64,000 bases of DNA from NCBI RefSeq assembly GCF_001039355.2, contig NW_019775968.1, positions 125,589 to 189,588 of the forward strand, read 5' to 3'. This document shows positions 1-13,762 of this stretch, piece by piece. This DNA comes from Lingula anatina (lineage: Eukaryota; Brachiopoda; Lingulata; Lingulida; Lingulidae). How positions within the stretch are numbered: position 1 is the stretch's first letter; the number at the start of each line of letters is the position of its first letter. The translations under genes were made by a program, and so were the position numbers. The notes under the pieces were generated by a model. It ran no database searches. It worked only from the letters and a program-made list of their open reading frames with translations, and was not told the DNA's origin.

Positions 1-357
1 CTTTCATGCAATGTAACATAATACTTAACAGCAATAAACCATCAATTTTTTTATAAAAAAATAAAAGTTTCATGGATATTCAGAAAATGTGATATGGAAA
101 GGTCTCCAAGGACATGGAAGTTAGGGTCACACATTCAAAATGCCAAAATGTTAACAAGAGATAACTGTACTGAAATGATTTTCTTTTCATTTTCAACACC
201 TTTTTTACATAAAACAATAATCAATTTACTGTCATTTTTAAATGATCAACTAGGAAAATTGTTGACATAGGAAAAAATATCAATAGAACAATTAATAATG
301 TCCAATTAGCTCCATTTGGAGATTCTGAACATAGTGAATGATTTAAAAGATTCTCAC

Positions 358-1985
358 TTCTGAATCCACTGCAAGGCATCTTCGCACCACTCTATAGCCA
401 TCTCTGCTATCCCCTCAGTGAGCGCCTTCTGGACCACTTGAACAAAGAACTCCAAGTAACGCGTTCTTCTCTTAAACTTGGAGACTAAAATATGGAAAAT
501 TTGGGCTATAGTTAAAGGCATGTAATGCAAAATAGACTTTAAAACGAAACCAAAAAATAATAATTAATAATAATAAAGAAAAAAACGTTTTCTAGATATT
601 TCAGTAATATTCCCTTAGCCACTAAGGGCAAAACCCTTTTCTGAACTCTTGAGAAAAATTATGATCTATGAACCTATTTTTGAGTTATACATTTCTAACT
701 ATTACTGTCAAGATTGACATTCACCATGCTCTCTCCATGTTCATTATGTGTGGGACTTGACTTTGAAACTTAGAACTCAAAATGAGTTTATTTGCCATAA
801 TTCTGTGAATGGCTTTTAGGATATACCAGTGTTTTTGCAATTCAGGAAAAAGAATTTTGGATATTGTGTACCAATTTTTACATCATTTGTGATTTCTCCC
901 TTACCTTCTCTGTAAGCAATCCTACTGGGTAAGTAAGCTATGTAGGCATGAAGGATGCTAGGGTCTTCATTACCAGTCAATTCATGTTCACCTTGAGCTG
1001 CAGAAAAAGCATAAGATAATTTGATACATATGAAACTCTGAAAACTAATTGTTGAGAAAAAGTTGGGCAACACTAACATTCTTATATTCTACCAAAAAAG
1101 CCTAGCATGCAATACATTTTGTTTGTAATTAAATATCTTTGTATAATAAACATTATTATAATTCCATCTGCATCTTATTTCATTTGGGAAAGAAATTTTA
1201 ATCAAAGTATGAAATTATTCAAATAAATGCAACTAAAATAGTTCATCAAAAGGACCTGTTATTAACTCACGTTACAAAAGTTATAAAATAAAGTAAATTT
1301 AGTCTTAAAAATAATAAAAATATCTCTACTTTGAATAAAAAGCTTTTTATATAAAACTGATTTGATAGAACCCTGTTTCAATGAGTCAGGAGCACAGTGT
1401 GCTAGAAATAGGTAATGTGTAAGTACTAACCTTGCTTTGACAGTTTCAGCATATGAGCCTCAAGTGCCTTGAGTTCTTCATTCACTGGTCCCTCTGCATC
1501 AGGCACGCCAAGGGGACCTTTCTTGGTCTTCTTCTTCTTCAGGGCTGCCAGGGTCAAAACACCTTCCTCTTCCTGAGAAGAATACAACAGAGAGAGTACA
1601 GAACAGTGACAGGTTAAGAGAGTAATACTGTAGGTAAAAATAAAAAATAATAAGAATAATTTACTGCTCTCTTTTAAATGATAAATAACTGAAAAGTTCA
1701 CTTGTCTAATTTAATAAATTATTATAATATTTCACCAAAATAAAAAAAAAACACAAAATTAAAATAAAAAAGTTTATATATGACCGCATTCTCAATGAAT
1801 TGAGCCAGGCTTTACAAATCCTGAGACTAAAAATGGCGGACGTACATGAAAGAAAAACCGCCTAATCTTTTAATAGTCTCTCCCCCTCTCACACGCCTCC
1901 CCACACGTCGTCCCTGCAGGGTACAGTTTAGTCTCAGGATTTGTAAAGCCTGGCTCAATTCGTTGAGAATGTGGTCTATTATTAA

Positions 1986-2045
<60 letters not shown>

Positions 2046-3882
2046 ATGTGTATCATTTATTACCTGGGTATCCAGAGGTATTCCATTACTATTATTAGCA
2101 GCAGGGTCTTGCTTTGTTGGGTCTTCTAATGCCAGTAACTTTCTACCTGCTTCATTGACGCAATTAGCAAGATTTCTCTGGCCCCATGTTCTCAGAACCT
2201 GAAGGGTAAAATAACAGAATGAATTTAAAAAATCAATCACAGAAGTAAAAAAATATGTCAAATGTAACTCCATTTTTTTATTCCATCATGAAATGGTTTT
2301 CATTTAATAATTTCACATCATCATACTTAACCGGAAAACTTCCCAATGCCAAGGGTTTGTGTTAAATAAAAATGCTGCAACATGATAAGTTAAAAAATTA
2401 TGCCATTTAATGATAAATATCAATTAACTTTTATCATTATTATTATGAATCATAAAAAAAACTTGCCCTGGCCATGTGGTAGCTGAGACAAGCTGTCATA
2501 TGGTGAAGACTCTCATTGATCTTTTCTGTTCTACGCTGTCTGAGGCCCGATGGGATCTCCTGCAGCACCGAGAGGCAGCGCTCTAAAATCTGGAATCAAA
2601 GAGTGACATGAATAAAACAATTAACAACAAATTTAAACAAATTTAAACAACAAATTTTAGGTTTTATTGCAAAAATATGATATTTTCCAAATGTTGCAAT
2701 ATTAATTAATTGAATCAAATAATTGAGAAAAACTATAAATCTGAATATATGAAAATGAAAAAAAAAACACAAAAGATAAAAAATGTTAAACTTTCTGTTT
2801 TTGTGCAATTCTTAAAAGTGTCACACTGGAAATTTAACATGATTGTCTTTGGTACTACATAAAATATTTTCCTCTAAAAATACTTCACAGCAGGTCACAT
2901 ATATTGAAGCAATATAATTATATAATGTGACAATTTACCTGGACTACAGACACTGAAGGTATCTTGTAGAAGATGAGAGGAGCCAAAAGTCCGTAACATT
3001 GAATGACGGCCTGAAGTGCGAGATTAGCCTCGTTTAACCAACCTGCCAGCTCTAGCGCAACGAGCATGCGCTCACACTCCTTCAGTCGGTTAATCTGAAT
3101 ATAATAGTAGCATGAAATAATAAATCTTATTTATACAAGTCATGTAGCTCTCTCTAAACTGTTGATTAAATTAATATCAGAGAATTAATTTCTCAAAAGG
3201 ATCATATATTATTAAATGGATAAAGGGTGAGCAAACAAAGAAGCAATCACAAAAGCTAATTCAAAATAAAGAAATACAAGAAAATGACATGGAGGATAAT
3301 GAAATATGAATTTTTTAAAAATTACTTAATATAAATTTTTAGGAATGGACTCAAAAATAGTTTTTGGAGGATAGAAAAAGAAATAAGAAAATGCAACCAA
3401 AATCCTCACCTGTCCCTTATACAGGGGACCCTTGTCACAGATGACGTCACAGAAGAGGAAGAGGTTTTTGACGCTGATGTCAACATTGATGAAGATACTG
3501 GACAAAAACTGTCTCAGCAGTACAGGAGAGGCTTGGCTAACAACTCGGCGGTTCAGTCTGAATCATGAACGCATAATTGTGGTCAGTTAAAAGAAATATC
3601 AAAATAAAAAAGAGAGCATTAACATAGATGAAATGAGACATTCATGTCTCTATCTAAAATGTTCACAGCATAAGTGCTTACACAGTAATCATAAAATATG
3701 ATGGATAAATAATTTACATGTGCCTTTTACTCATATCTGGTATGTAATGAAATATTGAATGCAAAGTGCTTAAAAACATTTGAATTCTTTAAGGAATATA
3801 TAATAAAAAATTAATGAAAACAAACATTTTATTTCTTTACTATTTCTAGGATCATGTGAAATAAAAAATCATATTTATGTGT

Positions 3883-3913
<31 letters not shown>

Positions 3914-5607
3914 AAAAAATAAATAAATAAATAAATAAATAAAATAAAAATGAAAAATAATTAAAATAAAATAAATAAAAATTTGGGTCATTTTCTATAG
4001 AAAAACCTAAATTTTCCCACCTATGTAAGGACAGTTGGAAATCTTTCTGTGCTGAGGTGGTGTAGGTGACACTCTCTGGTGGTGGTGGTTCAGCCACGAA
4101 ATGTCCCCACAACACCTCACACGCCTGCCTGGCAATGTCATAACAGCCACACTGGTACGCCACCTACAGTACAAAACAGACATACATGACAATGATTATA
4201 ACTGAAAGTGGTTGTACAGTTGTTGGTAAGAAATTAATTTTGAATAGAATTAGATTAACTTAAAGTATATCGTTGATTGGAGTTTATTATTTCATCAAAG
4301 TATGGTTTGAGATTTAAATTCAAACATTCCTCTTATTCCAGAATGTAATATAATCATGCATATTTCTGAAGGATACTTGAACAAATCAAAGTTGAGATCT
4401 GCAGCACATTATCATAGGTGGCAGCACATTACCTGACTCAGAAAGCCCCAAGTCATGAGCACAGGAAGTGGATGTGCAGCCAAGATAGGCTTGCCTGTCT
4501 CTCCCACACTGCCCCCTATCAGCTTGCCGTCTGCTGTGTACGCAGCCACAGCAAACACATAGCGCTCATTTGGGGTTAAGCCACTCACTCTCAGCTCACA
4601 ATGGAAAGAGGGAACCTAAAAAAAATTATGTACAAAATGAGTAACTGAAAATTATATATGAAACACTAATTGGATACTTTCTATGAACAATGTGCACCAC
4701 TGATTGGAATTCCTGAAGAAATTGAGGAGCAAATTACAGAGTTGAAAACACTTATTTATGCATAACCAAGGAGTTATAACAGAAGGAGATTACACGCGTG
4801 GGGGCGGAGCCCGTATTACGGTCTCTCATTGGTCGGAATGAATAGAACCCAGAGAACAATGGATGCCTATCTCTGTTACGCTTAATTGCTATCTCGTTTA
4901 AATCTCGTTTGTTAGTATCTGTGCCTTCGTCTGTTGATTTTTGAGGACAGAAACAGAAACGGAGTCCCAAGTTTCTAAAAAATGAGAGAAATACAGAATT
5001 TATATGATATTACGTTGGACAAGGTTTTCAAAAAACAGGTAAGTGCTTTTAAATGCATAACTACACGAAATATGAAGATAAATTGCAACTTTTATGTCGC
5101 AGGGTCTCACTGTGTAAGTGTCCAGCTACACGTTGATCTCGCGAGGTGGTGTGTGGAGAATAAATATTGCACGAAAAATATTTCCCACTCATAACAAGTG
5201 CCTATAAATATAGTATCAGATGAAGAAAGTTTGGTCTTTATACAGTTGCAATTGTTAAGTAATTTGTGGCAATAGCAAAGAATAAAACTTAGGTGCACTT
5301 TCAGTAGCCGAATAACAAGCAGATGCTTAAGCCGCCATCTTGTTAATATTTCGAAAAAAAANAAATTTATCTCCAAGCTGAGGAGAGCGACGCAGACGAA
5401 ACCTTGAGACCGGAGGCCCCCCGTAGCTAGCTCCGCCCACCGTAACAGACATCGGACAATAGAAAGGCTTGCGTGTAATCTCCTTCTGTTATAACTCCTT
5501 GGCATAACTTAGCTTCAACAGAGTTGCCTCTTTTAAAATTATATTTCATTTAAGCATTATATCACCTTTATACAGACAAATAATTCAACTGATGAATGAA
5601 TGCATGT

Positions 5608-5651
<44 letters not shown>

Positions 5652-7674
5652 CATTCACTGAATCTCTGTACATCCACCACCACTCCACAACTAAATGATC
5701 AACATGACTTTGTCTTAGGACAATTAAAGCAGAAAATTAAAAACCATGGTAGACTAGATTGCAAAAATTATATAAAAATGAAAATAAATATTTCATATAT
5801 GATTATCATGATGAAAGCACATGCAAGTCACGTCCCATGTACCAAGAAAAGAGACAGCTAAAAAAACTGAAGTTTCCAAGTAGGCATAAATGTATTGATT
5901 TTAAGTTTTACATAAACCCCAGTTCCACATTACATACAGTCTTTAGGAAGGCAACAATAATTTTCAAATATAATGTAGCCAAATAAGCAGAAACCACCAC
6001 CAAAGAGATATATATTTTATATATGTACTTTAGACATGAAGAGGAAAATTAATCATGCAGCTTAAAAAAAAGAAAATAAAGCAAATAATGGTTTGTACCA
6101 AATGCGAAAAATGTTGACAAAAAACCTTACCCCTTTAGCCAGAATCTGTGACATAATTAACAAAGCACAAACATCTGTGGTTATTAGCGAAAAAAAGGCT
6201 GTGCCACACAAAATATTAATATATAAAGATGAACACTAACAGCATCTTATAATTAAAAGTAAGCTGGCAATGACAACATTCCCAGTGCCATGTAATAATA
6301 TAGTTAAGAATGTCTCTTTGCAGCAATAATTTCATGAAATAAATACTAAACAAAGTTTACCTGAACTAAATTCTCTTTTCAAAGGTAACTAATAGGAAAA
6401 TGCCCCCCCCCCCCAAAAAAAAAAATGCTTGTGCATGCATGTGTATAACAAACACACGCAAACTAATCTCGAGTAGGAGAACGCTTTACAAAGAAGCATA
6501 AGTAAATGAAGCCAGTGCAATAAAAAGTTAAATATTTCTAAAACAGAATATTTAAAACAGTTTCACAAATTTAAGTAGAATGTTTAATTTTGATAATTTT
6601 TTTTCTTACCTCTTCTCCAGTGCCTGGCAGGAAGTAGTCGTTCAGCCTGACCTTCACATTGCTCCCTGTGGCTGACCTGCCAAAGAGGCGATACCATGCC
6701 ACCTAAAAATGAATATCTTTTGTTAATTCTTGTATGACTTTTTAAAAAGTTTTTTAAAAAAGGTGATACCATTTCCAATTGGCTTTTTTATTGTCAACTT
6801 TCCACAGCTGCCTGCTAATCTGATAAATGCCTTGTTGATGATATGGATAGTTGCACTCACAAATCTGCTCACTCCCTTACGAAAAAGTCCTACAGGATCC
6901 TATAAGATCCTACAGGATTCTATAAGAAATTGGCCCAATTTCCTATAGGATCCTATAGGATCTTATAGGTTCCTATAGGACTTTTTCATTAGGGCTGACA
7001 GTATCTTATAATTATTATAGCTATTACTTATACCATATGACAGATGTCAAGAACAAAAGACAGAGACATTCACACAAACCAATGCTTTGGTATTTTATTC
7101 TTGTTATCACCATCAGATACACCACTGGTGCAAGTGATTTGTGTATCCCTTATGAATAAGTCCTATAGGATCCTATAGGAAATAGGCCCAATTTCCTATA
7201 GGATCCTATAGGATCTTATAGGAACCTATTGGACTTTTTCGTAAGGGATATGTTGCCCTCATGTCCATCAAATGCATGTTACTGACACTCTTACACTGCG
7301 GACTTATCTCTTCCATACCTTCTGCCCATTGGGAGGTTCAAAAGGCGCTGGCTGGAACACCATGGTGGCGTCCGTCCTGCACAGAAGTATAGGGGGCGGT
7401 GGCACCTTGCTCTTCTTCACTGAGAGAGCCTTTCCATTGATGGCATTCTCTACGTACATCTTCTTCTCTTCTGTCTGGGCCTGAGTGATCAGGTTCACGG
7501 AATTCTGGAAATATGGCACACAAAAATTTTGATATTTCATGTGATTGAATTTAGAAAAACATTTAGCTTAATATTAGAACTCTGTGAGGTTAAGCAGTTC
7601 ACTGTGCAGATCATTATGAGAAGATCATCTTTAATCTTTTATTACTTCCCTTCTTTTTCTTCTTCGAAAAACAA

Positions 7675-7717
<43 letters not shown>

Positions 7718-8899
7718 CGTGTGTGCAAATGCAATCTGTGTCAAAACATAGACACTACCAGCTGATTTGTTTTAATAGTATTCTGGTATGGACACCCGGT
7801 ATAAAAAGCAGTAAATCTTGATTTGTACATAATAAAAGCAGCTTCCTGAGAACATATAGTCTGCATAGTCAGAAAGCTTAGTCAAAGTGCAACCTGGCTA
7901 ACCTGCAGGAGATCCTTCTGTTCTGCAGTTGGCTGGTCATCAGAGGAAGCCATCCAAGCTCTCTGCATATAGAGTAATGCCTTGGACAGCTGGTTCTTGT
8001 TACACATAGATATCAGCTCGTCAAAGTCTTCTATGTACTCAGCCACAGGGCGCATGGACTCTCGGCTTCCCTACAAATGTGGAAAAATCCTTTTATTATA
8101 ATAAGTTAATTTGTCCTATATGTGTTGAAATCTCCCAAAGTCAATTTTTTATGTCTTAAATATGCTGCAATTGCTACAGTACCTTAACTTTTCCTAATTC
8201 GGACTTAACTTGTTAAAATGATAAAACTCCGTCAATAAAAATACCTGGTGTCAATATTTTTTTCTCAAGGAAAATTCGAAGTGAAAACCCTCCATAGCAT
8301 ATCTTAATTAAACTTGGATGTAATCAAAGTCAAATTTTAGTGACAAAAATACCAGTACTAGGTTTCTATTAAGTTACTTACAGGTATCTTGGAACATGTT
8401 CTTCTTTTAAATGGTTTTGGTGCTTTCAGCGCAGGATCTAAAATAAAGACACACAAGCATACCAACAAAATATCATTATATTACAGAAATAGGAGTCTAC
8501 AACCAAGATGAGAAGCAATACCATCTACATTGCAAGTTGTAATACAGTACTTGTAAGTCCAGCAAATTAATGTACAAATTATTATAATTTTTAAAAACTT
8601 ACATTTCTATATTACTTCAATTAAATGCCGGATAATATGGAAAAATGCACAGTTAAATTATAATAATTGTAAATAAAATTCTTACTCACCAGGACCCATG
8701 GCTGCCAACTTGAGGCTGACTCTGTGGTGCATAAAGATCAGCTCCAGGTGTAAATCTCTGATGGCGTTCATCACCGAGTTGGCGTCACGGGACTTATTGG
8801 GGTCAAACTCCTCCAGTGTGGGACCTTCCTCTATCTCCTTCCAGGTCATGGGGGCAAACAGATCTTCATTTAGTTCCTGTGAGAAGAAACAGGATTAAA

Positions 8900-8974
<75 letters not shown>

Positions 8975-10105
8975 AATAATAATAGCAATAAAAACAACAA
9001 CAACATTATGCATACAATGTGCATCACATGTTTTCTCTTTTTTACATACTTAGGTAAACCATACCCAAACCTGTTCAGACAAAAAATTCTAAATTCATTA
9101 GCATCTTCATTTTCTATATTATATAACAAAAATATTTCATATTTCATATCTATCAGGCCCTCAATGGTAACTGACTTCTCACCTTCACCCATCCTATATC
9201 AGCAATGGATTTCCCATCAGTGAGGGCGACGGCCTGCCTGGCAAAGGACACGTTACTCAGCCCCAGCTCCAGTATCTCCCTGGCGGCCAGTAGCTGCTGT
9301 CTGGCTCCCGCCTTCAAGATGGGAGCACTGACACTTTGCTCTCCACGACTGGGAGACGCCTCTGATTTTCTCAGATCTAGATTTGGAAATTTAAAAATTA
9401 TTAAAAAGCTTTTATTTCTGAAGTATGCACAGTGCCTCAGTGTGAGTAAGTGCTATTGAGAAAAAATAAAAGGTTAAAAAAAGGAAAAGATAACATTTTC
9501 TGTAAATTCCAAAATTCAGAGAGCATCCAGCCAAAATGTCTCTGTGTCTGTAAGTGCTATTTAGCAAAAAAAAAGGTTTAAAAAAGGAAAAAGATAACAT
9601 TTGCTGTAAATTCCAAAATACACTAGTCTTCTGATTTAAATCCATTAAGTCTTGCCCATTCTTCATACCTCTGGTGACTCCTGATACCACAGTAACTCCA
9701 TCTTCATCCTCTCTTGTTCTACCAGCAGATGTAATCACAGATTTACTCTTGGTCATCTTTTTGTCTGAAAAATATAGACTTAAAATAATTTTCAACACAC
9801 ACTTCTGTTACCATTCCCTGATCATGATCTCAGCTGCATCCTACCCTGCCTATCCCACCCCAACATATCCTATTCCATCACAGCATTACTCTACACCACC
9901 CCAATCAAACCCCACCTGACTCCTCTCCACCCTACCCCACCCTAACATACCCCATCCCAACACACCTTATCTCCAGCTAGAAGTACCCCACCCCACACCA
10001 TACCATCTCACTTAAATCCCAACCACACCTTTACATTGTGACCTTTTGTCACCCAGTCTACCATACCCCACCATTAAAGGGTAGACAGATACACTGAGAT
10101 TATGT

Positions 10106-10159
<54 letters not shown>

Positions 10160-10728
10160 CTTACCTTTCCCCTCGGTCGCATCCAGTGTGGCACTGGCTT
10201 CCATGACAAGAGCCAGGCGGACGACAACTTCTGCGGTGAGAGTGGGGTCCACACTGCTCATGCCACACCAGCCTAGGACTTGGTGGACAATGTCCAAGAT
10301 GTACACCCACTGTAAACAATAATACAGCAGTCAAGGCTTGTGTTTTTTTAAGTATGATATGAATATGATAATTGAGAAAATTTCTAACACCTCAGCTGAC
10401 AATGATTAATCATAGTTAAAATGAACTTTAAGACACAAATCCAAAATCATAATTATGCACAGAATTATGCACAAAATTAGTTTAAAATCCATTTTAAAAG
10501 AAATCCAATGAAAAAGGAGAGAGAGAGAGAGAGAGAGATAAAAGAGTCAGCAGCTTTTGTGTGCTATATTTGTCCCAAGGTTTCACCTTGCTGGCATTCT
10601 CCATCTTCTGCAGGTACTTGGCATTCTCTGTGGACCCTGTCTGGTACTTCTGGAACACTGACTTACACTTGTTCCACAGAAACAGGGCAGCATCCACTAT
10701 CATGTCCAAGTCCATCTTCTCTGGCTGG

Positions 10729-10780
<52 letters not shown>

Positions 10781-12451
10781 TTTTTCATACACTGTGTATC
10801 ACACCTTTTCTTTTTTTTACAAGGTATACCCTATCCAAAAAGTAATTAGTTAATAATCAATTAATAAATAATCATAAGTAATAATTAATTTATCAATAAG
10901 TATTGTGCTGTGTGGAAGATGCTAACGTTAATCCAAATATGAAGATGACTTACACTAAATGATCCAGCTATCACTGACAGCAACACATCTGCCACCTGAA
11001 TCAGCTCATCGTGCTGCAATCCCCCAGGACGTGCTGAAGCTGAAGTGTACAAAATAATTGTATTTTTATATTAACTTACACTAATTCTTCACAAAATAAT
11101 ACCTATTTTATTTCATGTCATATCATTTTATTCATTATCAATCAATTCACCAAGAAAACATCAAATCTTAATTAGTTATAAGCTTACATTTACTTTAATT
11201 CTAGTCATTTTGATTTATCAATAATTCATTATATGTCATCTCATTTTTGATTCCACATCCAGTTAAGTTTTTTTTTCTTTTTGGAAATATTATAACAATA
11301 CATTTTACTGCTGCATGACAAATGTCACTGGTATATCCATAAAGACAAATACTTAAGTTGATTTTTAAAAAATTTTTACACTCACCAGTTGGAGCTGTGG
11401 TAGGGGGTGGTGGGAGAGTTGGTTCTTGTCCCAACATGGCACTTTCATCCTCTGAGAAATGCATGGAAGGCTGCCTCTTCACTTTCCTACTGGAGCTGGC
11501 ATTCTCCATTGCCTTCAGGATCTCTATGGCTTTCTCGTCATACTTGTAGTTGGCGTCATTTATTTCCTAAAAATGAAGAAGTAAACTACCTGATAACAAC
11601 TGTAAAATTCAGTGCTTAGAACTCATGGAAAAAAATCATAAATACCACAATAAAACATCTTATCTGTATCAATAGATCACAAGAGAATTGAATTTTGTTT
11701 TGTATGAAAACTCATAATAATCATCTTTTTCTAATTTCTGTGCTTAACTTTCATCAGAAATCTCAGTCCATAAACATTTCAGATGTTCAGGATAAATTTA
11801 ATTTTTTAAATAAAAGTTTTTTAATAAATGAAATGTTACCAAAGTGTAACAAATTGACCAAAGATTATAGATTGTACTTGTGATCAGACAGACAAACTGA
11901 CCAATTAATTTCAGATCCACTTACAAAGTGGCACCACTAAGCACTTACCTTTAAGTAAGCCTGGACATTTTCAGTCAACAGGTCAAACAGGTCCCACTGT
12001 TCATAGCAATAGGCCAGCTTGACCAGCTTGATGACCCCACTGAGTGGCACCCCGTCCTCTCCACTACCCACCATATCTATGAGGGCATTGTTAGTGACCA
12101 CTCCGGCCATTCCTGGCACTCTTATCATGGTGGGGTTGGCAGGCGACTGCAAGGCATTGCCACCGCCACCTGGTGGGAAAAATTGATTGACAATCTAGTA
12201 ATTTAATAATTTAATTAGAATGAGTTGTGCTATATACTCAGTTGCAGTGGCAGTTTCTATTGTATAAACATAGGCTAAAATAAGTACCCCAAGGATAAAC
12301 CTTTAAGTGGTGTGGGGAATATTTTGAAATTTTAAGGTTTTTAAATTTTACATTCAGGTCTAACACTCATTCTATGACTTAAATTATTCATTCATTTACT
12401 CATTCATCCATCATTTATACCTCTGAGTCAATCATCCATCATCTAAACCTT

Positions 12452-12504
<53 letters not shown>

Positions 12505-13714
12505 GGGCAGTGATAGAGTAATCACCTGCTATGATCTCCTGTGCCGCCATGAATAACTCAGCATACACATCCAACATCTCAACTTCACTGTCTGGGGCTG
12601 GTGGAGCAGTCAACAGCGTGCGTCGATTGCTATCAGTCAGAGTCTCGATGATGCACATGAACTGGGCAGCACTGCCTTCAAACATGTCTGCCAGGAGGCG
12701 TTCTGTTGGGGTCCGAGGCCAGGGGAGCTGAAAGAGATCGAACATACACGTTTTTTAAGGAAGGGGAGGGGGGGGGAGGAAGAAGTATTTTGACAAGTAT
12801 TTACAAAACTAGTGTTATCAATCACAAATAACTTGAAAATATTCATTGTTTCATTTTTACTCAAAATTTTATCAAAATTGCCATCAGATAATACCTAAAA
12901 ATCTTAGAAATGTTTAAGTGTAGAACACTTAATACTTACAGTCTGTGCATCCTTCAAGTTAGCCCTGGTTTTTGGCCTGAGGAGACCCTTGGGGCGCTTC
13001 CTGGTCTCAAAGGCTGACCGCTTAAATACCATGATTCCCAGCTGTATATGAATGTAAAAATAATAGTAATAATAATTTTATTAAAACAACACAAAAGAAA
13101 AAAAAAGAAGAAGGAGAAGATAAAGAAGAAGAACAAGAAGAAAAAGAAAAAGAAAAACAGCAACAACAACACTGATAAAATTAAAGACAAATTTGAATAC
13201 CAATTAATACCTACCACTATTTACACATTATATCTATTTATTGATATCTGTATAACATTAAATCCTCACCTTGGTAGTGGCTTGTTTGAAGGTGCTCTCT
13301 GTCTGCTTGCTCTCCTTGGCACTACTCATGTGTTCTAGCTGGCTCAGCTCGTTGACCTTGCTGATGGCTCTTCTGGCAAAAGCCTGAAAGTTTGATATAA
13401 AATAATTATGAAAGTTTTGGATTTAATTTGGTTGGTGATTAAGGAAAAGTTGCTGAAATTTTTAAAGAAATATTTCATTATTATTATTATTATTGATATT
13501 TTAAAGAGGGTCTTATGTGCACTGAAGCCCTTCTAAGTTAATAAAACTAAATCATATTCTTTACTTAGAGACTAAAGAACTATTTCTGCATATTAAGGAA
13601 TAATTCTGTTTTATCATCCTATCTAGAGATCAGGAAAATACTCCTTCTTAGCCCTCTTAGCTTTTTTGTGAACCTAGTCCAAGCTGTTATTACCTCAAGA
13701 AATTGTCGATTCTA

Positions 13715-13762
<48 letters not shown>

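Larger units (their letters stand above)
358..9376 (-). other. CFAP54: CFAP54 exon map, exons 16-30
   Basis: Coding exons in transcript order: 9183-9376, 8690-8876, 8382-8437, 7903-8070, 7319-7504, 6610-6702, 4433-4615 (FN3-like), 4021-4163, 3410-3557, 2939-3094, 2467-2589, 2064-2198, 1431-1572, 905-997, 358-484. Intron 26 (2,466 down to 2,199) starts GCAAGT rather than GT. Intron 21 (4,616-6,609) is the longest and holds a 737-bp inverted-repeat element. Intron 20 holds two short palindromic elements and intron 27 a 200-bp inverted-repeat element. Bases 1-357 are the start of intron 30, with no further exon seen. Confidence 0.83.

Noticed and set aside
8816-9223. Open frame rich in Asn (and Leu on the other strand)
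   Set aside because: It is the (AAT)n/(AAC)n microsatellite next to CFAP54 exon 17; the same applies to poly-Ile/Asn frames at 10,100-10,850, 13,668-13,931 and 27,013-27,267.
12954-13338. Lys-rich plus frame and Phe-rich minus frame
   Set aside because: A/G-rich simple sequence in CFAP54 intron 7 (13,042-13,269) overlapping real exons on the minus strand.
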